Positions 1 through 11,500 of a stretch of 58,462 nucleotides of DNA are shown here, one piece after another. The stretch comes from Bacteroidia bacterium (GTDB lineage Bacteria; Bacteroidota; Bacteroidia; Cytophagales; Cyclobacteriaceae). The stretch is taken from NCBI GenBank assembly GCA_030430325.1, contig JAUIFR010000003.1:1-58462 (forward strand), given 5' to 3'. Both the position numbers and the translations under genes were made by a program. Under the pieces are notes generated by a model. The model ran no database searches and was not told the origin of the DNA. It was given only the letters and a program-made list of their open reading frames with translations. Positions within the stretch are counted from its first letter, which is position 1. Each line of letters starts with the position of its first letter.

Positions 1-1790
1 TTTGCGCCCTCGGTAACAACGGAGCTGAAATTATGCTGAATTTCCTTTTTAAAATCACTTATTTGAAGGTTAAGGGAATTGAGCTGTGTTCGGATGCTAT
101 CTCTGCCTTGCTTGGTTTGAAAATGAAGCAAATTGGCTTCTAATTCCCCTTGTTTGGCATATAATTTTCGCTCTTGTTGTATTAATGAGTCTGGTAAATA
201 CCCTAATTGGTAGGCTTTTGTGGCTCGATTGGCTTCAAGTAAAAGCACTGATTTGCTCAATTCAGCATGCTCAAATGCAAGGTCAATTTCATTTTCCTGT
301 TCAATTAATGCAAGGCTACGGAGTGTCCATTGATGTGCTTTGGAGAGCAATTGTAATTTATCTTGGTCAACAGGGTACTTATTTTTAAACTCTTTCAATT
401 TATGAATCATTAGATCACATATGAGCAGTTGTTTTACTCTATTTTCTTTGGTTTTATTTTTGGCAAGTAGCTCGTACATATTTGCCAAAGTCATTTCTAG
501 CATAATTATATGTTGGCTAGAAGGAAATTGAAAACGCTTCAATTGCATGGCCCAAGTGCGATCAATAGTAGTTTTACTGTTTTTTTGGGTTAATAATTGA
601 ATAGACTCATTCAAATACTGCCAAGCAAGCGTGTCATTTTGCGTTTTGATGTATAATTGAGCTAGATTGTTTAATGCTCTGACATACTCGGGGTGAAGGT
701 CTCCGATGCTTCTTTCATAGCTTTTTAAAGCTTTAATTTGATATTTCTCTGCTAATTGATATTGTCCAAGAGCTTGATAATCATGGGCTAAGTTATTTAC
801 AATGATGGCATAGTCTTTATGATTTTTACCAATCGAGATTTCTAATGCCTTGATCATTTCATGATATAATGTAATGGCCTCAGATTGACCATATACCCCC
901 ATTTTTTGGTACAGATAAATTAGGTTATTAGATATAATCGCATAATGGGCGTGCTTTTTCCCTAGAGATTGCTTAATTATGTTTCGTGCCTCTTTAAATA
1001 AAGATTCAGATTTCTTGTATTCACCTGACTCAAAATATAAACTGGCTATGTTGCTTAACGGTATAGCATAAGAAGGATGCTGATTACCGACTATTTCTTT
1101 TGAAATGCTTAGTGCCTCTAAAAAAAGTGGCTCAGCTTGGTTATAAAGACCCATTTCTTTGTACAAATTGGCTAAATTTCCAAGAATTATACTATATATA
1201 TAATTTATTTTTCCGCTCTTTTGCCCTGTTAATTTCAATGATTGGACAAAGATAGTTTCTGCATCTTCATATCGTCCCATTATATGATATGTTGAACCCA
1301 AGTTATTTAGTATATTAATATATTCTGGATGTTCTTTGCCTACCGTGCTTTCTGTAATTTTTTTAGCATGAATTAAGTATGATATTGCTCTATTGTATTC
1401 ACCCATAGACGCATAATTAGCTGCTAAATTGATCAATGATTTAGCATAAATTATGGTTTTTTTACCTAATGTTTTTGCTATTATTTCAGAAGCCTCCAAT
1501 TGAAACTTTAAAGCGTTTTCTAAATTACCTTTTGCATAAGCCATGTTAGCTAGGAATCCAGTAAAAAAGGCATAGGTAGAATCATTTACTCCATATTTTT
1601 GCCTAGCGTTTTCTCTACCTGATTGGGCAAAATGTGTGGCTTCGTCGAATTTACCTTGTTGATACAAAGAGGTTAATATACTATCCAACTCATCATAATT
1701 ATACTTTTTTAGATCTTGGAAAACCACATTGGTATTAGCAGCTGCGTGCCATAGAATAAACAGGGCTAAACAGGTCGTAAAGATTCTCAT
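1..1790 (-). CDS. TPR-CHAT family protein, N-terminal part (runs off left edge)
   Basis: This reading frame starts with ATG at 1790 and is open to the left edge, giving about 596 residues. It begins with a signal peptide (MRIFTTCLALFILWHAAA) and the family opening YDELDSILTSLYQQGKF. Eight TPR units of about 42 residues follow; motifs such as LNNLGSTYHIMGRYEDAE and VNNLAHDYQALGQYQLAE are clear. The linker typical of the neighbours comes next (DQDKLQLLSKAHQWTLRSL, YQLGYLPDSL, DSIRTQLNSLNLQI). The CHAT domain and C-terminal anchor should lie outside the window; that is inferred from the paralogs. A good promoter lies about 32 nt upstream. Confidence 0.88.
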   Translation of the reverse strand, partial: MRIFTTCLALFILWHAAANTNVVFQDLKKYNYDELDSILTSLYQQGKFDEATHFAQSGRENARQKYGVNDSTYAFFTGFLANMAYAKGNLENALKFQLEASEIIAKTLGKKTIIYAKSLINLAANYASMGEYNRAISYLIHAKKITESTVGKEHPEYINILNNLGSTYHIMGRYEDAETIFVQSLKLTGQKSGKINYIYSIILGNLANLYKEMGLYNQAEPLFLEALSISKEIVGNQHPSYAIPLSNIASLYFESGEYKKSESLFKEARNIIKQSLGKKHAHYAIISNNLIYLYQKMGVYGQSEAITLYHEMIKALEISIGKNHKDYAIIVNNLAHDYQALGQYQLAEKYQIKALKSYERSIGDLHPEYVRALNNLAQLYIKTQNDTLAWQYLNESIQLLTQKNSKTTIDRTWAMQLKRFQFPSSQHIIMLEMTLANMYELLAKNKTKENRVKQLLICDLMIHKLKEFKNKYPVDQDKLQLLSKAHQWTLRSLALIEQENEIDLAFEHAELSKSVLLLEANRATKAYQLGYLPDSLIQQERKLYAKQGELEANLLHFQTKQGRDSIRTQLNSLNLQISDFKKEIQHNFSSVVTEGA

Positions 1791-1821
1791 AGGTGGTTAA
1801 ATATTAGTTACCAGATAGATA

Positions 1822-1851
1822 CAAAAGTAAAAAATTGTGTTTAAATGGCAA
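1822..1851 (-). promoter_or_regulatory. Bacteroidota-type promoter of the leftmost TPR-CHAT gene
   Basis: On the minus strand TTG (1849-1851) is followed after 19 nt by TACTTTTG (1822-1829). This fits the Bacteroidota consensus of TTTG at -33 and TAnnTTTG at -7. It lies 32 nt before the start codon at 1790. Confidence 0.55.
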
Positions 1852-1870
1852 TCTAGATGAAAATTAATAA

Positions 1871-1938
1871 TTGAACAAAATTAGCAAAATATATTGAATT
1901 ATAATTGTTAATAACTGAATTTAGCAAAATATATTCAA
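1871..1938. repeat. Two copies of the interspersed palindromic motif
   Basis: Copies lie at 1871-1898 and 1916-1938. Both contain TTAGCAAAATATATT. The second has a TGAAT/ATTCA arm pair and overlaps the stop codon of the neighbouring CHAT gene. Confidence 0.6.
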
Positions 1939-4900
1939 AATATCCGTTTCCTATTCCAAAAAACAAGCCCAGCTACTAGACACATCACAACAATTCCAAC
2001 ATACCACGGCGTATAAGCCATTTTTCGTTGAATTTGAATAGGCTTGCTATTCCCGATTTGGATAAATGGTGACCAGTACGCCGGATGTCTCATGGCTTCT
2101 GGGGCATTTTTGATGTAGTTAAGCTTGGCCTGCCTTAGTGCCTGAGATTTGTTCATGCCAGCTGCTAGATTCAAATAAAATTCTTTCATAATTTGAGAGG
2201 TAGCTTGGTCATCGACTTGCCAGAGCGAAACGACTAAGGAAGGAACACCCGCATACATAAAAGCCCGAGCCAACGAAGCTACGCCATTTCCTCTTTCGAA
2301 CTTTCCGTAGCCTGTTTGGCAAGCAGAAAGGACGACTAAGTCAGCATGGAGCTCCATTTTGGAGATTTCGTAAGCTTGCAGGAAGTCATTTTCCGTGCTA
2401 TCCTTTGTATTGGTGAAGGCCAAGCTCGATAGGGTTGGAAATTTCTCATCGAGCAGGCCGTGCATGGCCAGGTGGATTACTCCATAATCGCGCGCCTTTT
2501 CTTTGAAAATACGTTCGTTGGCCAAGGAATCGTACCCAAAAAAGCCGGTAAAAGAGCGGGCTAATGATTCCACTTCCTGACGAGCTGCGGGCAGATAATT
2601 TAGATCATTTCTCAGTCGTGTTCTTAAAGAAATAATTTGGGTCGAGTCAGCAGTTGATGGTCTATTTCGCTGATAATTAGCAGCCAAGGCAAAAAGTTCC
2701 CCATTATGCTTGGAAGTTTGTTTTTTATGCAAGTTTTCTACCCACAACGAAGCAGAGTAGTTATATGTAACCTCATGATCCTGAATGAGATAATGCAAAT
2801 TACCGAAGTTATGAGTTATGTTTGAAGGTGCATTTACCAGGAAGGTTTCGAAGGGGAGGTGATACAATTCTCCATCGGGAATGATGATCAAGTGTTTTTT
2901 ATCCTTTAATTCAGCTTGCACAGGAGCCAATAATTGCTCATAAAACCAATGGGCCAATTGATAAAATTCCTTAAAGTGATCTTTTTGATTATCCAAAAAG
3001 TCAAAATTGCTGAGTAGATTTCTATATGATTTTATGTTGGTAGATAAATTCGTTCCTATATACCTTTTCTTAATGAAAGATTGATCATTGTCAATGTAAA
3101 ATATATACAAAGCCGAGTCATTTAGCACATATTCAATGAGCGCTTCTTGCTCCTTTAAATTTTGCCTAATTTCGGCAATTTGTGTATGAGGTGTTTGATA
3201 TTGGAACCTCGCATATTTGGGATATTTTATTTCTATTTGTTTTTTTAATGCTGAAATTCGGAGGTTTAATTCGTTGAGTTGCACTCGGATGCTATCTTTT
3301 TCCTTATCAGACCTATTTTCTAACATTTTTGCCTGATATTCGCCAATATTTTTTTTCATTCGTCTTTCTTTATAAAGAAGAGAGTCAGGTAAATTTCCCA
3401 ATTGGTAGGCTTGGGTAGCTATGTTTGCTTCCATAAGCAAGGCAGATTTATGGAATTCTGTATTTTCAAAAGCCTGATCAAAGTTTTTGTTTATATCTAG
3501 GCTATTTAAGCTTCTGAGCATCCAATCATGGCTTTTGGCCAATAAGCGGAGTTTATCTTGATCATTGATATAACTATCTCGGTTTCGTTTCAGCAAATAC
3601 ATGGCTAATTCAGCTAGTAGGATTTGTTTTTGCGTATTTTGAGGACTTTTTTCTTTCCTTAGCAATTCATACATGCAAGCCAGTGCTTTTTCTACTTGAA
3701 TAATATGATTATTTGTTGGAAACGGAAAGTTCTTTAGTTGGTTTATCCAAGTGATATTAATTTTATCGTTTAGATTGTTTTGACTCATTGCACGTATAGC
3801 CTGATGTGCATACAGCCAAGCTTGTTGGCCCTGTCCCATTTTGCTATTTAATAAAGATAGATTAATTAAGGACCATGCATAATCTGGATGGTTTTTTCCC
3901 AAAACTTTATTTACTATTTTCAAAGCATTTAGGCAAAAGTGTTCAGCCTCTTCATAGTTTCCCATCCGATCATATAGTATAGCCAAATTATTCAATGTAA
4001 TCAAATTCTGTTGATGGTACTTTCCAAATAATTCATGCTTTGCTTTTAAAGCCTCATGGTAGATGGATTTGGCCTGTTCATAGCGTTCCATTTTTTCATA
4101 TAATAATGCTAAATTGCTTAAGAAGGATGCGTAACTAGGATGATTTTTCTTTAAAGTCTTAACGCATATTTTTAAAGCATCTAAATAGAGGCTCTCTGCA
4201 TCGTTATAACGACCCATTTTGGAATATAAAACAGCTAAATAGTTTAATGAAAATGCATAGTTAGGATGATCTTTTCCATATACCTTAGCTCCAATATTTA
4301 ATGCTTCAAGTTTGAGGGATTCAGCTTGTTTATAACGTCCCGTCATTTCGTATTGTATAGCCAAATTATTTATGATTGTGGCATAATTAGGGTGATTTTT
4401 TCCCCAAGCTTTTACACCTATCTTTAATGCTTCTAGATATTTAAGCTCCGCTTTTTCATACAGACCTATATTGCTATATAATTGAGCTAAATTTGCCAAT
4501 AAAATTGCATATTCAGGATGGTTTTTGCCGAAAACTTTAGCGCCTAATTTTAGTGCATCTTGTTGTAAAGGGTCAGCTTTATCGTACTGGCCCATAAATC
4601 GGTATAATCGAGCTAAGTTATTCATTAAAAGTACATAATCTAGATTGAATTTGTCGAGTGCTTTAGTTTTTATTTCTAAGGCATTAAGATAGAGCGGTTC
4701 AGCTTGTTCATATCGACCTAAGATTTGATATAGGTGAGCTAAATTTGCCAATAAAATTGCATATTTAGGGTGGTTTGTGCCGAAAATTTTAGCACCTAAT
4801 TTTAAAGCATCTAGGCTGAGAGATTCAGCTTCTGTATAGCGACCCAAAATTTGATATACATGTACCAAATTATTTAAAGACAGTACATATTTAGCGTGGG

Positions 4901-5222
4901 GTTTCCCAAATACATTTTCATATATTTTTAAGGCCTGCAATTGAAGTAGTGCAGCTTCTTCTTTACGGCCCATTTCTCTATAAACTACAGCTAATTCTTC
5001 TGTAAAATTAGCATATAATGAATCAGTTTCTCCAAACTCTTGTTTTGCTTTCTCTCTACCTGCTACTGCGTATTTGATCCCTTCTTTATATTTACCTTGC
5101 TCAAGTAATGATTCAAACATGCTATCCAACTCCTCATAACTTAACTTCTCTAGATTATTAGCTAAGCAAGGGGAGTTTAAAAAATAAAGTAGTAGACCTA
5201 AAGTTGGTAAGATCCTATTCAT
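1935..5222 (-). CDS. TPR-CHAT protein, 10 TPR units, membrane-anchored caspase-like protease
   Basis: The product is 1095 residues. Residues 1-21 are a signal peptide ending near PCLANN. Residues 25-480 hold ten 42-residue TPR units of the TPR_10/TPR_12 kinesin-light-chain type. A charged helical linker with DSIRVQLNELNLRIS follows. The CHAT domain (about 660-1060) has the motifs IIPDGELYHLPFETF, HLAMHGLL (catalytic His near 921), LSACQTGYG (catalytic Cys near 968) and AYWSPFIQIG. Residues 1073-1089 form one membrane helix, then NRKRIF. The CHAT family comprises caspase-like cysteine proteases; the substrate is unknown. With export and a basic cytosolic tail, the CHAT domain should face the periplasm. 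The CHAT half is very close to that of the gene at 15121-18405. Confidence 0.93.
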   Translation of the reverse strand: MNRILPTLGLLLYFLNSPCLANNLEKLSYEELDSMFESLLEQGKYKEGIKYAVAGREKAKQEFGETDSLYANFTEELAVVYREMGRKEEAALLQLQALKIYENVFGKPHAKYVLSLNNLVHVYQILGRYTEAESLSLDALKLGAKIFGTNHPKYAILLANLAHLYQILGRYEQAEPLYLNALEIKTKALDKFNLDYVLLMNNLARLYRFMGQYDKADPLQQDALKLGAKVFGKNHPEYAILLANLAQLYSNIGLYEKAELKYLEALKIGVKAWGKNHPNYATIINNLAIQYEMTGRYKQAESLKLEALNIGAKVYGKDHPNYAFSLNYLAVLYSKMGRYNDAESLYLDALKICVKTLKKNHPSYASFLSNLALLYEKMERYEQAKSIYHEALKAKHELFGKYHQQNLITLNNLAILYDRMGNYEEAEHFCLNALKIVNKVLGKNHPDYAWSLINLSLLNSKMGQGQQAWLYAHQAIRAMSQNNLNDKINITWINQLKNFPFPTNNHIIQVEKALACMYELLRKEKSPQNTQKQILLAELAMYLLKRNRDSYINDQDKLRLLAKSHDWMLRSLNSLDINKNFDQAFENTEFHKSALLMEANIATQAYQLGNLPDSLLYKERRMKKNIGEYQAKMLENRSDKEKDSIRVQLNELNLRISALKKQIEIKYPKYARFQYQTPHTQIAEIRQNLKEQEALIEYVLNDSALYIFYIDNDQSFIKKRYIGTNLSTNIKSYRNLLSNFDFLDNQKDHFKEFYQLAHWFYEQLLAPVQAELKDKKHLIIIPDGELYHLPFETFLVNAPSNITHNFGNLHYLIQDHEVTYNYSASLWVENLHKKQTSKHNGELFALAANYQRNRPSTADSTQIISLRTRLRNDLNYLPAARQEVESLARSFTGFFGYDSLANERIFKEKARDYGVIHLAMHGLLDEKFPTLSSLAFTNTKDSTENDFLQAYEISKMELHADLVVLSACQTGYGKFERGNGVASLARAFMYAGVPSLVVSLWQVDDQATSQIMKEFYLNLAAGMNKSQALRQAKLNYIKNAPEAMRHPAYWSPFIQIGNSKPIQIQRKMAYTPWYVGIVVMCLVAGLVFWNRKRIF

Positions 5223-5266
5223 AATTAGTAGTATTTTTTAAAAAATTGGTAAATAGTTGGTAACAA

Positions 5267-5274
5267 TAAAGATA
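5267..5274 (-). promoter_or_regulatory. -7 box in conserved TPR-CHAT leader
   Basis: TATCTTTA on the minus strand lies 45 nt before the start at 5222. About 60 bp of this leader is almost identical to the leader of the gene ending at 18405. Confidence 0.45.
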
Positions 5275-5308
5275 GAATTAATTTTAAATAAATAATAACT
5301 AATTATAT

Positions 5309-8300
5309 TCAAAATATCCGTTTCCTATTCCAAAAAACAAGCCCTGCCACTAGACACATTACTACAATTCCAATATACCACGGTGTATAAGCATATTTTC
5401 TTTCAATTTTAACAGGTTTGCTATTGCCAATTTGGATAAATGAAGACCAATAGGCTGGGTGAGCAAGTGACCCATGGGCATTTTTAATATAAGTTAGCTT
5501 GGCTTGGCGAAGCGCTTCTGCTTTGTTCATACCACTAGCTAAGTTTAAATAAAAATATTTCATGATTTTAGAGGTGACTAAGTCATCAACTAGCCAGAGC
5601 GATACCACTAAGGAAGGCACGCCCGCATACATAAATGATCGTGCCAGCGAGGCAACCCCATTACCTTTTTCGAACTTTCCATAGCCCGTCTGGCAGGCAG
5701 ATAATACCACTAAGTCGGCATTGAGGTTCAATTTCGAAATTTCATAGGCTTGAAGGATATTATTCTCCATACTATCTTGGTCTTCTGTAAATACTAGACT
5801 CGACAGTGTCGGAAATTTCTTATTCAATATACCGTGCATAGCTAGGTGAATGATGCTGAATTGATCGGCCTTTTCTTTAAAAATTCGCTCTGTGGCTAAA
5901 GTATCTAAGCCAAAGAATCCTTTAAATTCTTGAGCTAATGCTTCGACTTCTAGCTTGGCTGCGGGGAGTGTGTTTAAGCCGCTTCTTAACCGTCGATGAG
6001 CTGGAAGACGCAGCTCCATGCTAGCCGAATCTGGTTGCGTATCATAATGGCCTGCCATAGCTATGATTTGCCCATTATTTTGACGTTTAGGTTCGTTTTT
6101 ATTTTCGTTCCAAAGGGAACCTGAATAATGATAACTGATGCGATAGTCACTGATCAAGTAGTCTAAATCCGAATAACTTACCTTTGAACTTGGCGCCTTT
6201 TTGATCAAAAAAGACTCAAAGGGCAGGTGACCAAGCGCTCCATCCGGAATAATGATGAGGTGTTTGATGTCAACTTTACCATTCAATATGGGCTTTAAGA
6301 GCTGCTCATAGCACCAGTAAGCGTTTTTTGAATAGGTTTGGTAGGTTTGGAGTGATTGTTTGCTTTTATGTGGAAACGTGAAATCACTCAACGTTTGATG
6401 CAATGCTTTAACTCGATTATTTAGTGTGTCAATACGTATGGGGAGTTTTATGGTTTGGGTATGTCCTTTATCTATATAAAATGCATATATCATGGAATCA
6501 CCAAGTACATATTCTACAATGGCTTGATCATTATCAAGACCATACTGAATTTCAGGTACTGTAGGTGTATAGTTTTGATACTTCTGTTTAGTGTATTTGG
6601 GGTATTCCTTTTCAACCTGCTTTTTAAAGCTATTAATTTGCAGGTTCAGTTCATTGAGTAAAGTTCTAAGGCTATCTTTTTCTCGCACTGGCCGTTTTTT
6701 TAACAATTGAGCTTGAAGCTCTGCTTGATTCATTTGAAACAATCGTTCTTTAGCCACAAGCGTATCAGGTAAATCACCAAGTTGATAGGCCTTCACTGCT
6801 TTGGTGGCCTCCATCAGCAGTACGGATTTATGAAATTCTACATTAGCAAAAGCTTGCTGGAAATCTTTATTTAAATCTAAGACATCCAAACTTCTGAGCA
6901 TCCAATTATGACTTTCGGCGAGTAAGCGGAGTTTATCTTTATCGTTGATATATTCATTTCTACTGCGTTTCAGTAAGTGCATGGCTAAATTGGCCAATAA
7001 TAGCTGTCTTTTTTTTGTATTTGGGTTTCTTTCAATAGACTCTATTTCAAACAAACAGGCTAATGCTTTTTCAATTTCTAACAAATGGAGATTAGAAAGA
7101 TAATCATATGACTTCAATTGGTTTACCCACTTCGTATTCATTCTGGGCCAATAATCATTGTAACTCATATCATGAATAACTTGATGAGCATATTGCCTAG
7201 CTTGCTGATATTGACCCATTTTTACATTTAAATTGGCTAAACTAATGTAGGTATTACTACATAATGGATGGGATAACCCTAGTGATTTCTTTCTGACTAA
7301 TAAAGCTTCTTGAAAGTAAAATTCAGCTTGTTTATAGCTTGCTAGGCCTTGATATGTTTGGGCTAAATTATGTAAGGCAGTAGCATAGTCAGGATGGCCT
7401 TTGCCAACAGATGTAGTTAGTATTTCTAAAACTTTTAGCTGGAGGGCTTCAGCGTGCTGATAATACCCTATAATTTGGTATAGCTTAGCCAAATTATTCA
7501 ATGTCATCACGTATCGAGGATGGGCGTTGCCAATAGTATTTGCCCTTATTTTTAAGCATTCTTGAAATAATGGTTCGGCCTGTTTATATTTTCCCATATA
7601 ATAATAAATTACGGCCAAACTATTCAGAGACGATGCATAGATTGGGTGATTTTTTCCTAAAATTTTGGCTCTTATTTTTAGGGATTCTAACGTAATGGAC
7701 TCAGCTTGTTCCAGGTAGCCCATCATTCGATACAAACTAGCTAAATTGTGTAAGGAAGCAGCATAGTTTGTATGGTATTTTCCTAATTTTTCACTAGATA
7801 TCTTTAAAGTTTGTAACATGATGGATTCGGCTTGTTCAAAGCGTCCCATTTCTTGATAAACTAAGGATAGGTTTTCAAGGTAAACTTTATAATCAATATG
7901 GGACTTACCCAATACTTTTTCAGCAATTTTTAAAGTTTCCAGGTACAGAAGTTCGGCCTGTGTATAGCGCCCCCAATTTTTATACAGGATGGCCTTTGTA
8001 TTCAAGGTATTTATGTATTTATGATGGTTTTTACCGAAAATTTTTTCGAAAATAGCTAAGGCCTCATTCATGTGCGTTTTAGCTTCTTCATAGCGCCCCG
8101 TAATGCGATATAATTCAGCTAAACTGGCTGTAAATTTTGCGTAGGTAGAGTCCATCTCTCCAAATTCAATATTCGCTTTTTTTCTACCAATTAGCGTATA
8201 AGCAATGGCTTCATTATATTTTCCTTGATCAGATAAGCTGTTACAAATACTATCTAACGCTTCAAAACGCAACTTTTCTAAATTTTTGGCGGGATAAGAA

Positions 8301-8353
8301 TGGCTTGACAAATAAAGCAAACTAAAACCTAAAAAAAGTAATGTCTTTGCCAT
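5309..8353 (-). CDS. TPR-CHAT protein, 8 TPR units
   Basis: The product is 1014 residues with a signal peptide at 1-21 (ending SHSYPA), eight TPR units to about residue 395, a linker with PVREKDSLRTLLNELNLQIN, and a CHAT domain containing LIIIPDGALGHLPFESF, HLAMHGIL (His near 840) and LSACQTGYG (Cys near 887). The last 23 residues (PWYIGIVVMCLVAGL to KRIF) form the membrane anchor. The region before the His motif (NNGQIIAMAGHYD, RLPAHRRLRSGLNTLPAAK) assigns it to the subgroup shared with the genes at 8518, 11727, 25411 and 31394. SLWLVDD replaces the usual SLWQVDD. The protease role is inferred from the family; the target is unknown. Confidence 0.93.
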   Translation of the reverse strand: MAKTLLFLGFSLLYLSSHSYPAKNLEKLRFEALDSICNSLSDQGKYNEAIAYTLIGRKKANIEFGEMDSTYAKFTASLAELYRITGRYEEAKTHMNEALAIFEKIFGKNHHKYINTLNTKAILYKNWGRYTQAELLYLETLKIAEKVLGKSHIDYKVYLENLSLVYQEMGRFEQAESIMLQTLKISSEKLGKYHTNYAASLHNLASLYRMMGYLEQAESITLESLKIRAKILGKNHPIYASSLNSLAVIYYYMGKYKQAEPLFQECLKIRANTIGNAHPRYVMTLNNLAKLYQIIGYYQHAEALQLKVLEILTTSVGKGHPDYATALHNLAQTYQGLASYKQAEFYFQEALLVRKKSLGLSHPLCSNTYISLANLNVKMGQYQQARQYAHQVIHDMSYNDYWPRMNTKWVNQLKSYDYLSNLHLLEIEKALACLFEIESIERNPNTKKRQLLLANLAMHLLKRSRNEYINDKDKLRLLAESHNWMLRSLDVLDLNKDFQQAFANVEFHKSVLLMEATKAVKAYQLGDLPDTLVAKERLFQMNQAELQAQLLKKRPVREKDSLRTLLNELNLQINSFKKQVEKEYPKYTKQKYQNYTPTVPEIQYGLDNDQAIVEYVLGDSMIYAFYIDKGHTQTIKLPIRIDTLNNRVKALHQTLSDFTFPHKSKQSLQTYQTYSKNAYWCYEQLLKPILNGKVDIKHLIIIPDGALGHLPFESFLIKKAPSSKVSYSDLDYLISDYRISYHYSGSLWNENKNEPKRQNNGQIIAMAGHYDTQPDSASMELRLPAHRRLRSGLNTLPAAKLEVEALAQEFKGFFGLDTLATERIFKEKADQFSIIHLAMHGILNKKFPTLSSLVFTEDQDSMENNILQAYEISKLNLNADLVVLSACQTGYGKFEKGNGVASLARSFMYAGVPSLVVSLWLVDDLVTSKIMKYFYLNLASGMNKAEALRQAKLTYIKNAHGSLAHPAYWSSFIQIGNSKPVKIERKYAYTPWYIGIVVMCLVAGLVFWNRKRIF

Positions 8354-8402
8354 GATTTGTTGATAAATTTAAGTTAAAAAGCTGATGATGAGCTGGAAAA
8401 AT

Positions 8403-8410
8403 TAAATATA
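8403..8410 (-). promoter_or_regulatory. -7 box in TPR-CHAT leader
   Basis: TATATTTA on the minus strand lies 50 nt before the ATG at 8353, the same position as in most paralogs. Confidence 0.45.
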
Positions 8411-8452
8411 GCAAATTTTAAAAAAAATATATAGTAAATGGACTAGATTAAA

Positions 8453-8521
8453 TTGAATAAAATAAGTAAAATACATTGAATTACAATTAATAATTGCATG
8501 AATTTAGCTAATTATATTCAA
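8453..8521. repeat. Two copies of the interspersed palindromic motif
   Basis: A 28-nt copy at 8453-8480 (TTGAATAAAATAAGTAAAAT, then ACATTGAA) is followed by a copy at 8499-8521 that overlaps the stop codon of the gene beginning at 11556. The second has AGCTAATTA in place of the usual AGCAAAATA. Confidence 0.5.
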
Positions 8522-11500
8522 AATATTCGTTTCCTATTCCAAAAAACAAGCCCTGCCACTAGACACATCACTACAATTCCAACATACCACGGGGTATAAG
8601 CCATTTTACGCTGAATTTTAATAGGCTTGCTATTCCCAATTTGAATAAAGGGTGACCAATAAGCCGGATGCTTCATAGCATCTTGTGCATTTTTTATGTA
8701 CCATAATTTTGCTTGGCGAAGGGCTTCTGCTTTATTCATTCCTTTGGAAAGTCCAACATAAAATTCTTTCATGATTTTGGCAGTGGCCCGATCATCAACC
8801 TGCCATAGCGAAACGACTAAGGAAGGGACACCTGCATACATAAAAGCGCGCGCTAGCGAAGCCACGCCATTTCCTCGTTCGAACTTTCCGTAACCTGTCT
8901 GGCAGGCAGAAAGTACTACTAAATCGGCATGGAGTTCCATTTTAGAAATTTCATAGGCTTGGAGGATGTTATTTTCGACGCTGTCGTTATCCTCGGTAAA
9001 AATGAGGCTAGATAATGTTGGGAATTGATGATTTAATAAACCATGCATAGCTAAATGGATAATGCTAAATTGGCTGGCCCTTTTTTTGAACTCGTGTTCG
9101 GTGGCTAAGGAATCGAAGCCAAAATAACCTTCAAAATTATTTGCTAAAGCTTCTACTTCTAAATGGGCAGCGGGGAGGGTGCCTAGTCCGCTTCTGAGCC
9201 GGTTATGAGCAGGTAATCTTAATTGCAAAATACTAGAGTCAAGTTGTGAGTCATAATGTGCGGCCATGGCTATGATTTGCCCATTATTAGTAGATGTAGC
9301 TGATGGCAAATTTTCTTTCCATAATGAAGCTGAATATTGATAGCTAATGCTATAGTCCAGCAGTAGATAAGGTAAATTGGAATAATTAATGTGATCACTA
9401 GCACTTTTCTCAGTTAGAAAAGTTTCAAAGGGTAAATGTCCTAATTCCCCATCTGATACTATAATAAGGTGTTTTATATCATTTTCTTTTTCTAATACGG
9501 GCCTTAGAAGATGCTTATAAAACCAATAGGCGTTTTCAATATACAAATGGGATGAATGGCCCTGCTCGTTTAATGGAGTAATAAAACTACTCAATAAATG
9601 ACGAAAGGATTTAATCCTTTTTTTAAGTGAATCACTGCGAACTTGTAACTTGAAAGCTTTCGTTTTTTGTTGATCAATATAAAAAATATACAATAGTGAA
9701 TCACTTTGGACATATTCAATTATGGCTTGATTATCAGTAAGTAGTGATTGAGTTTCTGATGCTGAAGCAGTATAATTTTTGTATTTTAACTGAGCATATT
9801 TAGGAAATTCCTGCTCCACTTGTTTTTTAAAGTCAGAGATTTGAAGATTTAATTGATTAAGTTGAATTCTAAGGCTATCCTTTTCATTTTTAGATCGTTT
9901 TTTTAATAATTGTGCTTGAAGATCGTCTCGATCACTTATCATAAGTCGTTCTTTATACATTAAGGAGTCAGGTAAGTTGCCAAGTTGGAAGGCTTTGTTC
10001 GCTTTGGTAGCTTCTAACAGTAGCACGGATTTATGAAACTCAACGTGTGTAAATGCTTGGTTGAACTCTTTATTTAAATCTAAAATACTCAAGCTCCGAA
10101 GCATCCAATCATTACTTTTGGCAATTAATCGTAGTTTATCCATGTCATAAACGTAGCTATTTCTTATTAATTTTAGCATGTGCATGGCTAAATCAGCCAC
10201 CATTTTTTGTTTTGTAAGGTTTATTAGTGTATGTTTTGTGGAGAGTAATTGGTACATGCAAGCTAAGGCTTCTTCCATTCTGTTCACGTATTGGAAGGAA
10301 CTATATTTCACTTCTTTTATTTGATCGAACCACGTTTGATCAATTTTTGGTTTCAAATCGAGTTGGCTAATCGTAGAAATAGATTTATGCGCATAAAACC
10401 AGCTATCTTGATGTTGGTCCATCTCTAGATACAGATAGGCTAAGTCATTCAGTGAAGCAGCGTAAAGTGGGTGGTTTTTTCCAAAAATTTTACCTTTTAG
10501 CATTAAAGCTTCTTGGTACAGTTTTTCCGCTTTTTGATAATGCTCCATTTTTTTGTATAGTCTAGCTAAATTATGCAAGAAGGTGGCGTAATATGGATGC
10601 ATTTCACCATGATTATTGGCTATAATTTTTATGCTCTCAAGGAAGTATGACTCAGACTCAGAATAGTTCGCTAATTTCATATATAAATTAGCTATATTGT
10701 TCAATGAAGCGGCATAAAGCAGGTGATGTTTACCTGATACTTTACCTCTAATTTCTATTGATTCCAAAAATAATGGTTTAGCCTTCTCATATTTATTCAT
10801 ATTTAAATATAAAACAGCTAAATTATTCAATGTAGTAGCATACTGAATATTGATTTTGCCAATGGTGTTGGATTGAATTTTTAAATCTTCAAAATAAAGG
10901 TTTTCAGCTTCTTCTTTTCGCCCCATATCATTATATAACAAGGCCAAATTACTCAATGAAGCAGCGTAATCGAGGTGATTTTTGCCCAGTGTATTTCTTC
11001 TAATGGTCAAAACATCAAGGTATAGCGACTCAGCTTGCTCATAGCGTCCAGTGGCTCGATAAAGTATAGCAAAATCACTCAAACACCTCAAATAAGAAGG
11101 GTTTGCTTTGTTTAGCATATTTTCCATTATGCTTTTAGCTTCTTGAAATAATTGCTCTGATTTCCTATAATTTCCTGCGTAGTTGTTCCCAACGGCCAAA
11201 TAATGTAACGTTTGAGCATATTTTAAGTGATTCTTACCAAATTTATTCTTGTAAATATGGAGGGCTTCCAGTAGCAATACTTCAGATGCACTAAACTGCC
11301 CTTTATTTTGAATTAATAAGCCAAGCTGGGTCGTATAATTGGCATATATAGTATCGGTAATACCAAACGCTAATTTTGCTCTCTCTCTGCTAGTCTTTAC
11401 AAGCAATAATGCCTCATTATGCTGCCCGTCATTATAAAGTTTGTCAATGGCACTATCCAACTCCTCATAACTCAATTTCTCAATATCAGCGGCTGAGTAA

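Noticed and set aside
6455..6661. Small plus-strand frames lying opposite the CHAT genes (also near 12873, 13261, 20203, 27609 and others)
   Set aside because: They lie antisense to conserved coding sequence, recur at equivalent positions in paralogs, and have no features of their own.
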